A stretch of DNA of 64,000 nucleotides from Telopea speciosissima (lineage: Eukaryota; Streptophyta; Magnoliopsida; Proteales; Proteaceae), in assembly GCF_018873765.1 (NCBI RefSeq), contig NC_057925.1:15511568-15575567 (forward strand). Direction: 5' to 3'. Made by a program: the position numbers and the translations under genes. Shown piece after piece: positions 1 to 12,663 of the stretch. Every line of letters starts with the position of its first letter. Position 1 is the first letter of the stretch. The notes beneath the pieces were generated by a model that was not told where the DNA came from, ran no database searches, and worked only from the letters and a program-made list of their open reading frames with translations.

Positions 1-476
1 GGATGGGAATAGACCTTTATCCCTTGAGGTTCACTAACCGGTATGATTGTGCGGTTCCTCTCATAAGGGGGCTAAAATGACCATTCCACCCCCTGACCGA
101 ACACACTACCCGGGTGAGATCCACCCCCCTTTTATTAGAGACCCTAGGGAACCATATCGGGCAGGGGAACCGCAGGTGATAAAAACACGATTTGTATATT
201 AGGTGTAGTGTACGTAGAATATCTTTTGTATGCATAGAGGGGCAAAATCGTCGGGCTGTCCTACCCTGATTGGTTTTTAAAATTTTGATTTTTGAATTAC
301 CATAGATCCGAGCCCAACAGACCAGACATGTTAATTTGACACCTGCTCCCAACAACTCTCTCTCTCTCTCTCGCGATGTATATATAATGCTCACGTTACA
401 TCATGGAGAGAGAATTGGGAAAGGGTAGAAAGGTAAAAAAAAAAAATTGTCCCAAAATAAAAATAAAGGAGAAAAG
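1..476. other. intergenic, nothing recognised
   Basis: No open frame resembles a known protein. The only structured element is a short CT microsatellite near 357-372. It is probably old repeat-derived intergenic DNA. Confidence 0.4.
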
Positions 477-638
477 TTCCCTACATGGGATGCAGGAGCC
501 ACGTACACCCAGACACATTGAGGAGCGAAAATGACTGCCCCGCCCCAATGAATGGCAGAATTTCTACCCCCTAATGTGCCAGTATGCCCTCTCATTGGTT
601 GCCGCACATACGTGGCCTCTGTGCTCCCATGTAGGGAA
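477..638. mobile_element. foldback MITE with TIRs starting TTCCCTACATGGGA
   Basis: The two ends are inverted copies of each other. The left end reads TTCCCTACATGGGA and continues into a GCCACGTA block. The right end carries the reverse complement, ending in TCCCATGTAGGGAA. The arms are about 30 bp with a few mismatches and enclose about 100 bp without coding capacity. No clear target-site duplication was found, so the superfamily is open. Confidence 0.7.
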
Positions 639-2439
639 TGGTTCTCTAAGAATAAAATAAGAGAAAAGTATTCATACACGAGAGAGTCTCCCATTGATTC
701 CATCTTAAGGGGGAGTTGATGATATTTTTGAATAAAAAATTTCTGATGGGGATTTATGCCCATCTGACTGCACTTAATGTCGGTTGTGTACATGCATGAT
801 AGTGTATAAAACTTTTTACAATAAAATAAAAAGAGCGGTTTTCATGAACCACCGCATAAGATAGGGAGGGATTACGATGAGTCAAATAAAGGTGGCAAAT
901 GGCCATTTCGACCCCAACTGTGAGAGGGGGCAGAACCGTGCAAGCATACACGGCCGTGAACGGAACTTTTACCCATAAAATAATGTATGATGTATCCTAT
1001 ACCTTCATAGATAAGGGGAGGTTTGTTGGACTAAGGCATTATTTGGCTTGTGTATTTGTGACTTCCTTTCTCTTTTTCCCCTTTTGCCCTATTTAGAAGT
1101 TGAGATTCTTAAACCATTAGAGGAATTAATTAGTGAAAACTCCTCATAGTAATTGATCTTAAGATATCTAACACTCAAATTATGAACTATGAACTGATAT
1201 AAATTTTTTTTTTCTTTGGTGGAAAACTGAAACAAGTCAAAAGAATCAACTATCTTATGGCCTTTTTGGTCTGGCCCATGTTTAATGCTTTAATATCAAA
1301 GGTCAGATTGACAAAATAAAATTGAACACCTTTAGGGTTGAATAAGGGCAAATTAAAATATGAGAAATCATTTCAAAACAGTCAATCCAAAAGGAGTTGG
1401 AAGTGGGACCTAAAGAGTAAATGTAGTGCTCATATTCTTATGAAAAATGATGGTGTCTTAGATCACTTTTATTCTTTGAAAGTAAAATCAGGACATGAAA
1501 GTCATGGACAAATTGATTTTAGCACCCCATAAGGGCCCCAATCATCCCAAAACAATGGTTTTATGAAACCCAAAAAAACAAAAACAAAAATGCCTTGGAA
1601 ATTATTCTCTTCATCAGATTTGGTTATCTAATTCTATAGCTAAAAATCAACTACCTTTTCTTCTTTGTTTCCTTGGTTTCAAACTTCTTCTCCTAATTTC
1701 TTGTTATTAGTCTATTTAAACGAAAAAAAAGGGTATTGTTAAGAAGATTTGGTTAACCATAGAAAGACCTTAATTTTCAGTTTTCTCTTTTCTTCATTTT
1801 CTCAAGAGGAATTGATTGAGGAGGACAGAACCTCTCTCATGGAACTAGGGTTGTTAGTGGAAAAGCTTAGAATGGGTAACCCTTCTGCTCTTCTCTTGCC
1901 CATTGTGTGTGACATGTTTAGTAAGAGTTTTATGAACTTTTAACTCAATAATCATTAATCTTCTTCTTCTAGAGATATCTTAGCTGGAACTCACCATTTC
2001 AAACCCATAAAACTTAATTTTTACCTATATAAAGAAGATGAAAAGGTTAAGCGTCACATGTCATATTGTACCAAAATGAATCAAATAAGAGAAGGGGTCA
2101 AGGACGGAAGGTGAAACAAAGTAGAGAAGCATGCTTATAGCTAGCTAATTTTCTTCTTGTCTCAACTATTCTTTCCAAAACCGGGTTTAGATCAGACCGG
2201 CCAACCAGGTTTCTCCCTGGTTATATCAAAAAGTGGGGGGCCAAACTGAAACCAGATCCCTTATTGGTTCGACTTCTAATCAGATTGCTTAAACCAATAG
2301 TTTTAAACCTAAACCATTGTAATTCAACCTTAACCAATGTGTATATTAATATAAAGACTGGTTTTTCTAAATACAGATAGTTTTGACCGGTTTTATATTG
2401 AACCATTTGTTATTGGTGAAGCTTGATCTCAGTCTTAAT
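639..2439. other. intergenic, AT-rich, no gene supported
   Basis: All open frames are short and have no recognisable domain or sensible splice context. The part at 780-985 reads like worn repeat DNA. The part at 2160-2410 is rich in AACCGG-type words. Nothing here supports a gene. Confidence 0.4.
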
Positions 2440-2830
2440 CCAAAAAGTGTTGTGGTGTTCTTTCGACAGACCGTTTCGCCTTCGAAATGCGTGTAAATGG
2501 CCTAAAAGTGCATACAACAGTGTCGTAGGCTTGACTCCTAAAGAGCTCGTCGAGAGCTTCGATTTGATATGTATTTCGCCCTATGTTGATTCAGACAAAA
2601 CCATGTGGATTGTTTAGGGCAGTTTTATACTTTCATGGGCTAGGGTTTTCTTATATATTGTGGTTATCTTTTTGAGATATGAGAGAGGGTTTGTATTTGT
2701 TTCATATAAATAGTGGATTTGTACTACCGCTCGACCTTGGATGTAGTTTTCCTTTTTTAGGGTGAACCACGTAAAATCTTGTCTTATGTGTGTGATGTCT
2801 CTTTCCTTTCGTTTTTCTTCTGTAAAATCG
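2440..2830 (+). mobile_element. Ty1/copia LTR remnant
   Basis: The stretch holds blocks shared, on the opposite strand, with 58030-58440, including TTTCGCCTTCGAAATGCG and a following AAAAGTGCATAC. It runs into a GGTGAACCACGTAA motif of the kind found near the downstream end of many plant copia LTRs. No internal domains are adjacent, so this is a broken, LTR-only fossil. Boundaries are approximate. Confidence 0.5.
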
Positions 2831-4799
2831 TCTGTTGTGTTGTTTTTCCAGCGCCATTACACCGCAGGAAATGACCATGTCATCCTTATTAAAAAAGTGA
2901 CTAAGTTGGGGGGGGGGGGGGGAGTTTCTTTCATTCTTTGTACTACCTTGTCAAAATTGGATCAGAGGATATCTTCAGATGAACCTGGTCTGACCGGATC
3001 TGACCTCCTTTTTCTGGTTTTCAAGGATCATTGCTCTGATTCATTAACAATTCAATATAATTGAGAACCATACACAAACAAATAATTATCAGGACCCATC
3101 CACATCTGGGTCCCAATGAAGTAGGATTTCTACCGTACATTGCCATTATATCAAACACAACCCATCCTAGAATCTTGATTGAGCATTTGAGGGTGTTTGT
3201 TGAAACTTCCAATCTTGCCTAAGTTGCATTGGTGGGCCTCTTGGATATTTGGACCCACCACTTCTGAAAACTGACTTGATCAAGGCATGGTTTTACCGTT
3301 TTAGGAATATCCACTTAGAGGTACAAGTTTTGCCCAGTCGGCCCGAACCCGCCCTGGCCCGCCTTGAGCCCGAACACGGTCTGGGCTGAGATATCCTGGC
3401 CCTAAGGGCGGGTTAGGATCAGGAATTTCTGGCCTTGACTTAGGGCCAGGTCGGGTTAGGTTTGAAGCCTTCGATTGAGCCCGGTCCTGTTCAGCCCGAC
3501 CCTGTCTTCTTCTTCTTCTTTCCGGCCTAGCCCAGCCCAGCCCAGCCCAGCCCCTGCATCTCCCTTCCCTCTTTCCCACCATGCCATGAATAATGTTAGA
3601 GGTTGAGACGGACAAAGAACTATATCATGGGTGTCCACTGTCCAATGGCTTTTAATTTCAACTTCAACTGTTCTTGTTGAGACCTAATATGATATCTGAA
3701 AGCCTATGATGTTTTATACGTATTCCTAGTCCTAAGGATGGGCATGATGTGTGTAGATCTTTTTAACAAATGTTTGAGTGTAAATATTTTTTATTTGTAC
3801 TTGATAAAATCCTTTATTTGAGTTAGCAAATTCTAACCAACGAACCAATCTGGAAGCGTAGTCAGTTCAAATGGGCAAGATTAGTACTCCTCATGCCTAA
3901 GGTTGTTCAATGTCAAGGGCCAATAAGGGAAATTTTTTTAATTTGAAAAATGGGTTTTTGATCCGCTAAATCCATGGATGAGGATGGCTGAGGGTGGAAG
4001 ACCTACAATGTTTTTGAGTTCAGCCAGCTTTGAACGTCAACAAGCTGGATCGATCAAATCCTTAGGGGGGACAACATAGTTATTGAGTACATGGCATCAT
4101 TAAGGCAAAGAATGAATTGCTGGGCAAGCAATTACAATTAGGGTTCCCCCTTTTCCCTTCCCTTTCTTCTTTCTCTTCTTGCTTTTTCTTGGTCAAAGAC
4201 AAGGAACTTACTAGCATCATTGGAACATCAACTACTGCATCAAAATGTGTCATTATGATCACAAAATAGAGTCATTAATGGTAATGGTAGTTACACAGTC
4301 TTAATGGCTTTCACAGATTTGAGGTGTTGGCCAAATAAGCATCATTAGCAATTATTACTAGATGCTTACAAGTGTACGTACTATTAAGTCTTTACAAACC
4401 TAAGAGTAATTAGCTAGGCTATGGTTAATTATCAAAATCGATCAGCATTAAAGAACCTAGAATGACAAATAGTTAATTTCTTTTGCTTCTATTTTTATGT
4501 TTTGTTTTCTTTTATGGTTTGTAAATAAGCCTAGTGATCTGAGTGATTTGATTCAGACTGAAAGATCTAAAAGAGTTAGGGAAAGACCTAAAATGACCCT
4601 AAGAGTATTACGGAGGAAAGACATACATAGTTTAGGTCTAGTCTCACATAGTTTAGGTCTAGTCTCAAGTATAACATCGAATAGAACCGATTGGAAGGCA
4701 ACGATCCAAGTAGCCAACCCCATTTAAGTGGTATATTAATGAGTGTGTTTTTTGTCGATATTGTTGTGTTTTTTTCTTTTTACTATTATCTTAAGGACT
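2831..4799. other. intergenic with a GGCCCGAC-rich patch
   Basis: Between 3310 and 3560 the DNA is dominated by variants of GGCCCGACC and a short CCCAG tandem run (about 3530-3555). Open frames there are compositional and look non-coding. At 4621-4666 a 22-bp unit containing ATAGTTTAGGTCTAGTCTCA is repeated twice. The rest is unremarkable. Confidence 0.4.
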
Positions 4800-4952
4800 A
4801 AGTTTTCCTCCACCCATAGAGGACAGTTCACCCACTATCCTAAGGTTCACAAACCCCTCCTAGGATTTTAGGATGTTCCAAAATACCATCCTGATACCCT
4901 TTTCTGCCCTCTCCCACCCCGCGGTGAATGGGATGGGTGGAGGGAAACTCGA
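4800..4952. mobile_element. foldback MITE with TIR AGTTTTCCTCCACCCAT
   Basis: Left end AGTTTTCCTCCACCCAT and right end ATGGGTGGAGGGAAACT are near-perfect inverted copies. The interior matches a second copy at 57885-58025, so this is a dispersed family of about 150 bp. It has no coding capacity. Confidence 0.65.
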
Positions 4953-5031
4953 TCATATTTTTAATATTTTATCTTTAAGAAGATTCATGTAGTCGACACC
5001 ATTTAATTGAGATAAGACTGAGTTGTTGTTA

Positions 5032-5227
5032 TTGTAAAGTGGGCTTTTTTTTTTGATGAAAGTGTAATCACACAAACCACACACCAATCCCAAAAGATTA
5101 ACCAACTTTTAGTACCGTGGAATGGCGGATACACACAACACACACCACACACACACACCCGATGTGGGATTGGTATGTGGTTTGTGTGATTACTTTCATC
5201 AAAAAAAAAAAAAATTTGTAAAGTGGG
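5032..5227. mobile_element. MITE with about 47-bp TIRs and a 12-bp direct repeat
   Basis: The element, about 5044-5215, has inverted arms that start with a T-run followed by GATGAAAGT, with CACACAAACCACA further in. They match over about 47 bp with only a few differences. Identical TTGTAAAGTGGG sequences flank it at 5032-5043 and 5216-5227. The middle is CA-rich. It has no coding capacity. Confidence 0.8.
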
Positions 5228-6160
5228 TTTTGATCAGTGGTTAATCTCCTTATGAAATTTTGGTTCAGTTTTATACTGGTTTTGCCAACTAAGAACTGCT
5301 AAAAAATTATTAATTTATGTTAAACTCCAGCATATATAGGCCCAAAATTAATGAGCCCTTCTTGTTGATTCGATGATCTTAAAGGTAATAGTACAACTTT
5401 AGAATATAAGGAAAAGATGGTTCAAAATGGTTTCATTGTACAGTAGAGCTGGTCCACTTCTCTGCTAAGAGGATAAGCTGCAGAAGCATGGCTAGAAGGC
5501 TGGGTCATAGCACAAACAACTGTCCACTATTAAAGTGAAAGAGAAACAACAGAGAATCCACAATGAAAACAATCACTCCTTCAAGAGCACTAGTTGAGGG
5601 TAATTAAAGCTCCAACATGTTGAAGAAATATCAAACACTAAAAGAGATTCATGGACCATGTAAAGACCTTACTCATGCCAAACAAAATTCTCCTCTAAAC
5701 CAGAAGGCATAAGAGACTATTCTACAAGCTAAATAACCAAGCTGCCTTTCCACAAATAAACTAAGAAAAGTGAAGTGTTGGAATTCAGATATAAATCTGA
5801 TGTCCAAAACCAGGTTTCGTACAATCCAATAACTATGTTGCTTATGTCTTTTTTTTTTTGGTTTTTGGCTAACGAGGGTGTCCAGAGATTTGGCTCGACT
5901 AGTCCCTAAGCATGCGCATATACCCCTACACACATGCACTGGGTAAGCACCGGATCCTATGAGAACCATAGAAGGCGGAAATGGTTCGGATCGTCCTATC
6001 GGTACACGCACCGGGTAAGCACCGAATAATTAATTCACTTTTCATTTTAGATTCTACTTCTTCCCTTATTTGATGTACACTAGGAGGAAAGATTATTTAG
6101 AATTCAAATCAACAATGGGAGAAAGAGAGTCAGACTCTCACCAGGAATGGGGGCTACATT
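5228..6160. other. intergenic; possible SINE-like repeat at 5849-6025
   Basis: From 5849 a T-run is followed by a GC-richer block that contains two copies of CGGGTAAGCACCG or CTGGGTAAGCACCG. This could be a SINE on the minus strand, but I cannot match it to a tRNA head. The rest is AT-rich with no gene. Confidence 0.3.
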
Positions 6161-6490
6161 GTAATCCCACTATAAAAAGGCCGCGTGCGCAACCCTGGGT
6201 GGCTGTCCTCCCCCTTGGCCGAATTCTCTCTCTCCTCTCTTGCTCTGTTCTCTTGTTCTCTTGCTTCCCACTCTAACATCTTGAGATTTTAGGTTTGATG
6301 AAACCCTGATTTTGAAGATTATGGATTAAAAATCCCTAGGAAGATTGGTGATTGACTTGAAGATCGTTAAGTCCACATGGGCAAATTGATCAGGAACAAC
6401 TTCCTTATGTGTTTGTTTGAGGAAGAACCATTATCTAGAGGAGGGGCAACGTTTAAGGTTCTTCAAGTTAGCAATTTTTTTTTTTTAGCA
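6161..6490 (+). promoter_or_regulatory. promoter-like or LTR-like block with TATA box
   Basis: TATAAAAAGG at 6171 follows a non-coding stretch. It is followed by a GC-richer start region and a CT-rich leader, ending in a T-run near 6475. This layout fits a core promoter, but no convincing coding exon follows. A worn LTR promoter is at least as likely as a host gene promoter. Confidence 0.25.
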
Positions 6491-6660
6491 GTTTTGATAA
6501 TATTAAATTTTATTGGTATTCTTGGGATGTGAAAGGCCCCGAATTGATTTTTCCGATGCGTATTTGGATATGAGATGATTTCCTTTATCATGGAGTGGTA
6601 AAAGAGATATTATGTTTTTCTTGTCTTTGCCCTAATTCTTATGAGAATAAATTGTTATGA

Positions 6661-7271
6661 TCCCACCATCAGGGAGAATTGGGGTGGAAAAGTATTGATG
6701 TGGCACTTCAAAATCCCATCCCAATTTTGTTTGGTTAATCTGGGGTGATGAACTTATAAAAACTAAGGGAACAACATCTGCTTTGTCTGCTAATGTGCCA
6801 CTTGAAAATCACACACATACTCTATCCAAAATCACATCAAATGGTTATTGTTCATGGAATAAGTAAAAATCCTATCCTTGTTCCCAACCTACTTCACTAT
6901 GGGACTCAGTCCCACAATATTCCCATCCACCTTAAACAAATGACCCCTTAGGCCTCGTTTGTTTAGAAGGGACTTAGGTGGGGTGGGAGAATTGAGGTGG
7001 AAAAATGCTGATGTGGCACTTCAAAATCCCACCCCAACCTTGTTTGGTTATCGTGTGGTGGTAAACTTACAAAAGCTCAGGGAACATCATTAAGCGTTTT
7101 GTTTGCTAATGTGGAATTTCAAAATCTCACATCTATTCTATCTTGGTGGGACTTTGATTATTATTCATGGAAAAAGCAACTTTACCTCAATATTTTTATC
7201 CCAAAAAAACCCAATCAATATGTCGATCCTATCTTCCCAACAATCCCACCCCACCTTCCCCTCTAACCAAA
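6661..7271. mobile_element. two adjacent hAT-like MITE copies
   Basis: Two related units of about 290-315 bp lie back to back (about 6661-6951 and 6955-7271). They share GGTGGAAAA, GATGTGGCACTTCAAAATCC, a TTGTTTGGTTA block and an ATTGTTCATGGA/ATTATTCATGGA block. The second begins GGCCTCGTTTGTTT and ends near AACCAAACGGAACTTA, an end style common in plant hAT MITEs. No coding capacity. Confidence 0.6.
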
Positions 7272-8099
7272 CGGAACTTATAGGGTTTGCCTTGTTCTAT
7301 TTATATTCACCATATTGATGTTGATCAATATACATAAAATATCAAACTCAGTTCCGGTAATAGTAAACCCATTTAAGTGGGAGTAGGTTCAGTTTAGTTG
7401 AGTTGACTTGATTTTGCTGTTCATAACCCACAAAGAAAGGAAATTAATTTCATCATTTTAGGATTCCAGCTGTATCCTTTAAAGTTTCTCCAGAAGCTAT
7501 TGGTTGCTTGGTTTGCTATCTAAACATCAGAGCGCACATTAAGGTTAACCTATATCGATAGATCAAGACAATATTTATTAAGGCTTTTTTGCGATCCAGT
7601 TCCAATAATGGTTTTTTGGACGGAGTTTAGGTGGATTCCAATCGGATTTAAATTGGGAATCAGTTGGGACCGAATCTGTCACTGATTCTTGATTTTAAAA
7701 CCCTGACCCTATTGACATCCCCAGTTTTGATGCAGATAACTAACGTAGAACAAGATAATTTCTTTTTGGGCCCACTCCTTTCTTCTCATTATTGATATCA
7801 AAATCATAGGAGGTCAGTGTTCATGCTATTTCATCTTCCATTCTTTTATTGTATCATCTTCTTCATCATTGTAGGTTATGGGTGAAAGTGGGATATTGAA
7901 ATGGTTTAATCAAATCAAAGCTCCCGAGAATCAATGGATTGTTTGATCTGATTGAATTGTGTCAATATCATGTTTTTGATATCATTTTTTATATCAATTA
8001 AAAATTGTTCGTACCAAGTTAGTACGGTATCGGTATTGGAAAGACGGCTTGTGTTTGATATATTACAATTTTAATATCTGCTTTCTATCTTTTGTACCT
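7272..8099. other. intergenic, nothing recognised
   Basis: AT-rich DNA without a supported gene. The leftmost reach of the LINE remnant described at 8100 may extend into it. Confidence 0.4.
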
Positions 8100-8212
8100 G
8101 ATTAACACCTTTTAATTAGTAAGAGCTTTTAATAGTGCACACTGAATTGCTAATGCTTTACCTTAGACAACAGGGCTAAAAACAGTGAGTAAATCAAGTA
8201 GCCTTCAAATGG
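8100..8212 (-). mobile_element. LINE RNase H remnant, downstream half
   Basis: Read on the minus strand, this flank carries GKALAIQCALLKAL, which resembles the helix with the catalytic Glu region of LINE-type RNase H domains. It follows, across the large nested insertion, from the RNase H start at 22047-22190. An in-frame stop and a shift interrupt it, so it is an old dead copy. Confidence 0.45.
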
Positions 8213-8248
8213 CAACCATTCGACTCTTCTACTTTCGCCTGCCCCTAT

Positions 8249-11178
8249 TGTTATACCCGTACCCCGGGATATAATTAAATATCATTTCTTCTCGTGACGT
8301 GTAGATACCGCTGCCATGTATGCTGGTGACCTGTTCTCCATGATGGTCAAACCTAGCTACAAAATCGTTGACCATAGCACGGGTTTGCTTGTGGAGGAAA
8401 GATTCCTCAACCGCCGATGGGGAAAGTTCGTTGACGGCGACTTCGTCGACTACCCTCCAAGTACCAGCCGGAAGCGAGGAGTTCGGGAGAGAGCATCCTA
8501 GACCGTCACCTCGGTTGGATAATTCGTTCGGTGATGAGCTTAGCATTACCGTGGATGAAGCGTTCGGGGTCATGGGTAATAAACCATGACGGGGAAAAGT
8601 AAGTTCTAGCCTCAAGACTTATTAATTATTCTTCCCTTGGTAACCTCGAAGTGCCGGTCCGGGCTTGAACCGCTCGAGCTATTTCATGAGAGAAGGAAAT
8701 AATTTAAGTTCGGGTCCGCGTACCTTTAGGAAGTACATTGGGGACTTATACCCATCTCTTATGAACCCATCTAAGAATGGGCTTTTCCCTAATTAAGGTT
8801 GTGGGCAGGCCCATTTAACCTATTGACCCAATGATGGGTTATTCCATCCACTTACCCACATAGGGCTAATGGGTTGACCCATTAGGCCTCATGACCCATT
8901 TGTCTAGAGGTACCCAAATACCCATTTATTATAAATGAGTCCATGAGGGAGAGAGAGAACATCACTTCTCCTTCATCATTCTCTTCTACCCTAAATCGTG
9001 GAGGAGAGAAAGAGGAGAGAAAGAGGAAGAGGAAGGTGGAGACCCCATCTCTTGGGCCATAAATCGTGGAGCTCTCTCATCTTGGGGGTAGGTAAGCTAT
9101 TGAAGCTTCTTCCTTCTTCTATTTTGGATTTTAAAAGGGTTGGGTAATGGGAGAGATTGACCTAGATCTCTCTTGGAACCTAGGAGTCGATGGAGCATTA
9201 AAGCCCAAGCTATGGTAGAGTTATTTCACTCCATTATGAGCTCTAATGTAAGGGTTCTCATTGCCATTTGAGAGATTTAAGGTTGGACCCTAATGAGCTT
9301 AGGATGGAGTTCCCTAGAAGTTCTTGTGCTTTAAAACCACTTGAAAATGGGGTCCTTGGAGGGAATCCTTCGGATTTTGGACCGAAGGTGTGAGGGTTTA
9401 CATGTGGTTTCGGACCGCAAGAAACCACCCCGAAATTACCTTCCGAGAAGGCCCCCGTGAAGGTCGGATTTATACTCGGTTTCAGTTTTAAAACCACATC
9501 CGCATCCGACCTTGACTAAAATTGTCCCGAGCCCTTGTGAAGGTCGGATTTACACTGGTTTCAGTTTTAAACCACATCCGCATCCGACCTTGACTAAAAT
9601 TGTCCGAGCCCCGTGAAGCTCGGATTTACACTCGGTTTTAGTTTTCGAAACCACATCCGCATCCGACCTTGACTAAAATTGTCCTGAGCCCTCGTAAAGC
9701 TCGGATTTACACTCGATTTCAGTTTTACGAAACCACATCCGCATCCGACCTTGACTAAAACTCGTCCCGAACCCCGGTTTCCTAGGATTTACATGTGGTT
9801 GCGAATTTGGGCATGAAACCACTCCGCAACCACTTTGTTTCGAAACCTTATACTTAAGTGATTATGGGAGACCTTTTGGGATCCTTTCCCTTCGCTCGTT
9901 TAACCTTATTTCACTCTTTGTTTAGGTTAATATATTCATCTTGTGGCTTATTGCTTGATCGAGGCGACAACCGATAATCTTGGTGCTTGGCGTATACGTT
10001 GTGAGTGGGTTTGGTCGTTTGGGCCTTATTATTATTGCATTATATATTATGTAATCATTATAATTAATAAGCATGTTTGCGCATATTGCATACTCTTATA
10101 TACAATTGTTATAATGTTGATCGGTAATGTTGTACCTTGATGGGTCTCGGTCGAACCCCGAACACTATATACATTTATGAAGAAATTATGTTGAATGTCA
10201 TGTTGAATGTATGCGCCGTGCGTCTTGGTAACCGGGCACTAAACCGGATGAAAAGTTGATGCGCCGGATTACCTCTCGGGACGATAGGACTTGCATGTAG
10301 TATATTGTGGCTAGGATTTCACACCCTTATGCTACGACCCTTACCAACGGGGTTAAGGTGTTGGGTAATCGTACCGGATTCGTGGAGGTGGGAGAGGCCA
10401 TCATGGTAGTATTGGTTATCGGGTGCCACCGAGTGGTCTTGGAGGCTTCGATCGGCGTAGGTCCCACGTGACAATTGAGGTTTCATTGTGGCGATAAGTT
10501 AAGTGACCCACAGTGTCTCCCGAGTTGTCACGAGCATATGCCATTGACTTAGTTGTTTGTTAGGTGGAAAAATGGACTTAACATGTGCATGCATCATTGG
10601 ACTATATGAATTGCGTGTTTGTGCATCCCCATCCCCTCATGGCTCAGTGGAGCTAACCCCTCGTGCGCACACTTTTTAGATTATGATGCGGTGACGGATA
10701 TCTCGCGGGACTTGGGGTGCAGCCCTCGGGTACGATGAGATTGGTGAGGAGGAACCGGAGGCCGTGTTTGAGGAACATGGCGACGGTGTCCTTGCGATGA
10801 TTGTGCCTACGGGCCGTGAGGATATTCGGGACTCGATCCCTTTTTGGTTTACTTTTGAGGCTAAGGCCTATGTTGAAATACTTACTATTATACCGTTTTT
10901 TATAGTTATTAGATGGTCATTGGAAATGTAACTAATTCTTGTATTTATCATCTAGCCTTTGAACATCTTGTAACTATTTGATTTATACGCTTCCGCAATA
11001 CTACTGATCCTTGGAATGTAATATTCTCTTTTCTCGCATTCTAATATTATATTGTGTTAATATTGGTTATGATGCGTTGGGACACGTGTCGTTGATCCGG
11101 ACGGTTGAAGAGATGACACACGTCGTCCTAGTCACCCTTTATATGATATTATATTCCTTGTCGGAATAGGGCGTGACG
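8249..11178 (+). repeat. 5' LTR of the Del/Tekay-like fossil
   Basis: About 2.93 kb, matching 18979-21878 along its whole length. A TATA-like TTATAAATGAG lies near 8930. It carries four tandem subrepeats near 9455-9770, against three in the other LTR. Confidence 0.9.
9455..9770 (+). repeat. four about 80-bp tandem subrepeats inside the 5' LTR
   Basis: Each unit contains CGGATTTACACTCGGTTT or a close variant, then CCACATCCGCATCCGACC, then TTGACTAAAA. The 3' LTR has three such units at 20197-20430, so unit number has changed since insertion or during copying. Confidence 0.85.
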
Positions 11179-11200
11179 GCGTGGTTTCGAGCGAGATGCT
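11179..11200 (+). other. primer-binding site region of the fossil
   Basis: Just inside the 5' LTR lies a worn match to TGGTATCAGAGC, the initiator-methionine tRNA primer site used by most plant chromoviruses. Confidence 0.6.
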
Positions 11201-11847
11201 GCACTGACCACGCCTAGCGGATTGTGATTTACTCTCCACAATAGGTTGCTAAGTTAAAAGCTTCCAACAATGCATAATTGGAATGTGTGTGAATGCTAGG
11301 GAGAAGACTAGTTTAGGGACAACAGTGGAAGGAAAGACATGTGTATATAATTATAGATATATTCCTTAATTTCAGCTGTTAATACATTTCCATAAGCCAA
11401 AGGAGTGATTACAAAAATTCATTGAATCAGTAAACTTCAATTTCTTACAACCAAGAAAAAGGAAAAAAAAAAAAATTACTACATGGAAAGACAAACAACT
11501 AAGAGTCCATAAAGAGCATGGTGGGAATGGACGGGAGGTCTCTTGCTCCATCTCATCATCAACTTTTGGGCTCATCCTCGTGCCCTCATCATGGAGGTAG
11601 GAGTGCAAGTCCTCCATCTACTGCTCAAGCTCTCCATGCGTGCCTCGATGCATCGAGCCTAGTGTTCACTCCTTCAAACCCCCGAGCCATGCTGGTGCTC
11701 ATCGGCCCAAAGCGCAAGAATCCTATCGATGTCGACCCACTAGGAGCAAGTGCGGATGAAGAGGCCGCATGCACACCGGCCGAGGAGGAGGCTCATGTAC
11801 GAGGCTCGGGCCCGTGGCCCTCTGCTGGGACCAATGGCTCCCCATCA

Positions 11848-12663
11848 CTATATGCATCCATCGCATTGCATCCTCGCCATCGCATTACGATCTAGAGGTG
11901 GATCTTCGGTTAAGTCTTGATCCTCCTCACTCAAGTCAACTCCAAAATGCTGGAAAATAGTGGTGAGCAACCTCTCATAGGGTAAATCTAAGTTCTTCCT
12001 GGGATTTCGCCCGCATGATCCATGGTCCGCATGATAATGTAGGGGGCAGATGGGAATGCCTTTGTAGAGGTGATAGGCCACATAGCCTACGAAGATGGAA
12101 GGCATGGTGCGGTGACCTGCTATAGGCACGATGTTGTGCTGCACAATCCGGCTCAATATCCTGGGAGAATTAGCAAAAGAAGTCTCGGGCACTTTCTTCT
12201 CGAATGCCCCACGTGTAAGCTCCCCTGTATAATTCCCCGTATGCCTCTCTCCCGAGAAAGGAGTAGGGATTCTTCCATGGTGCGCAGAGGTCTTCTCTCC
12301 CAGATAGCTACATTGAGGATGCCGCCAACTTGTTCCCTGTGAAGGATATGGTGACTCCTTGACATAAGAGATGATCCGATAATCTCGCGTGCCTAGGTTC
12401 TCGGTGAGTTGGCGTAGAAGTGATGAATGAGCTTGGGATAGAATGGCTGGAAGGTTGAGGAGGTTGGACCACCCCGGTGCTTCAAATCTCGGCCCTACTT
12501 TGTAGGCCTTGAGGTCTTCCAAGACTACATCTCTTCCCTCCAAGATACTCTTAAAGCGAAAGTGGTCTTAGTACATCTCTTGTTTCTCTAGGTCTTGGAA
12601 CCATAGTGCATCCAAAGCTGGGCAGCCTGCTCGGCCCGTGCACGCCTTGTTCTAGGAGCCATT
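11848..12663 (-). CDS. antisense ORF inside the gypsy fossil
   Basis: A minus-strand coding-like region lies between the 5' LTR and gag, opposite in direction to gag-pol. Its longest open stretch is 231 codons (12543 down to 11848), and a candidate start, MAPRTRRARAEQ, lies upstream at about 12661. It contains LPYERLLTTIFQHFGVDL, which resembles a plant retroelement-associated domain of unknown function seen next to gypsy elements. Upstream on the same strand a pyrimidine-rich acceptor-like sequence (TTTGGTTGCAG) precedes the start, suggesting a spliced leader. Function is unknown. It is a fossil part and is not claimed to be intact. Antisense ORFs are known in Tat-lineage elements, usually between pol and the 3' LTR, so this position is unusual. 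Confidence 0.55.

Noticed and set aside
3301-3638. Arg/Gly/Pro-rich open frames on the minus strand
   Set aside because: They come from the GGCCCGACC-rich low-complexity patch.
5849-6025. A SINE on the minus strand
   Set aside because: A T-run and repeated GGGTAAGCACCG words are present, but there is no tRNA-like head or target duplication; kept only as a low-confidence note.
8229-8615. Open frames at the left end of the LTR element
   Set aside because: They lie in LTR sequence and recur in the 3' LTR; no known protein likeness.
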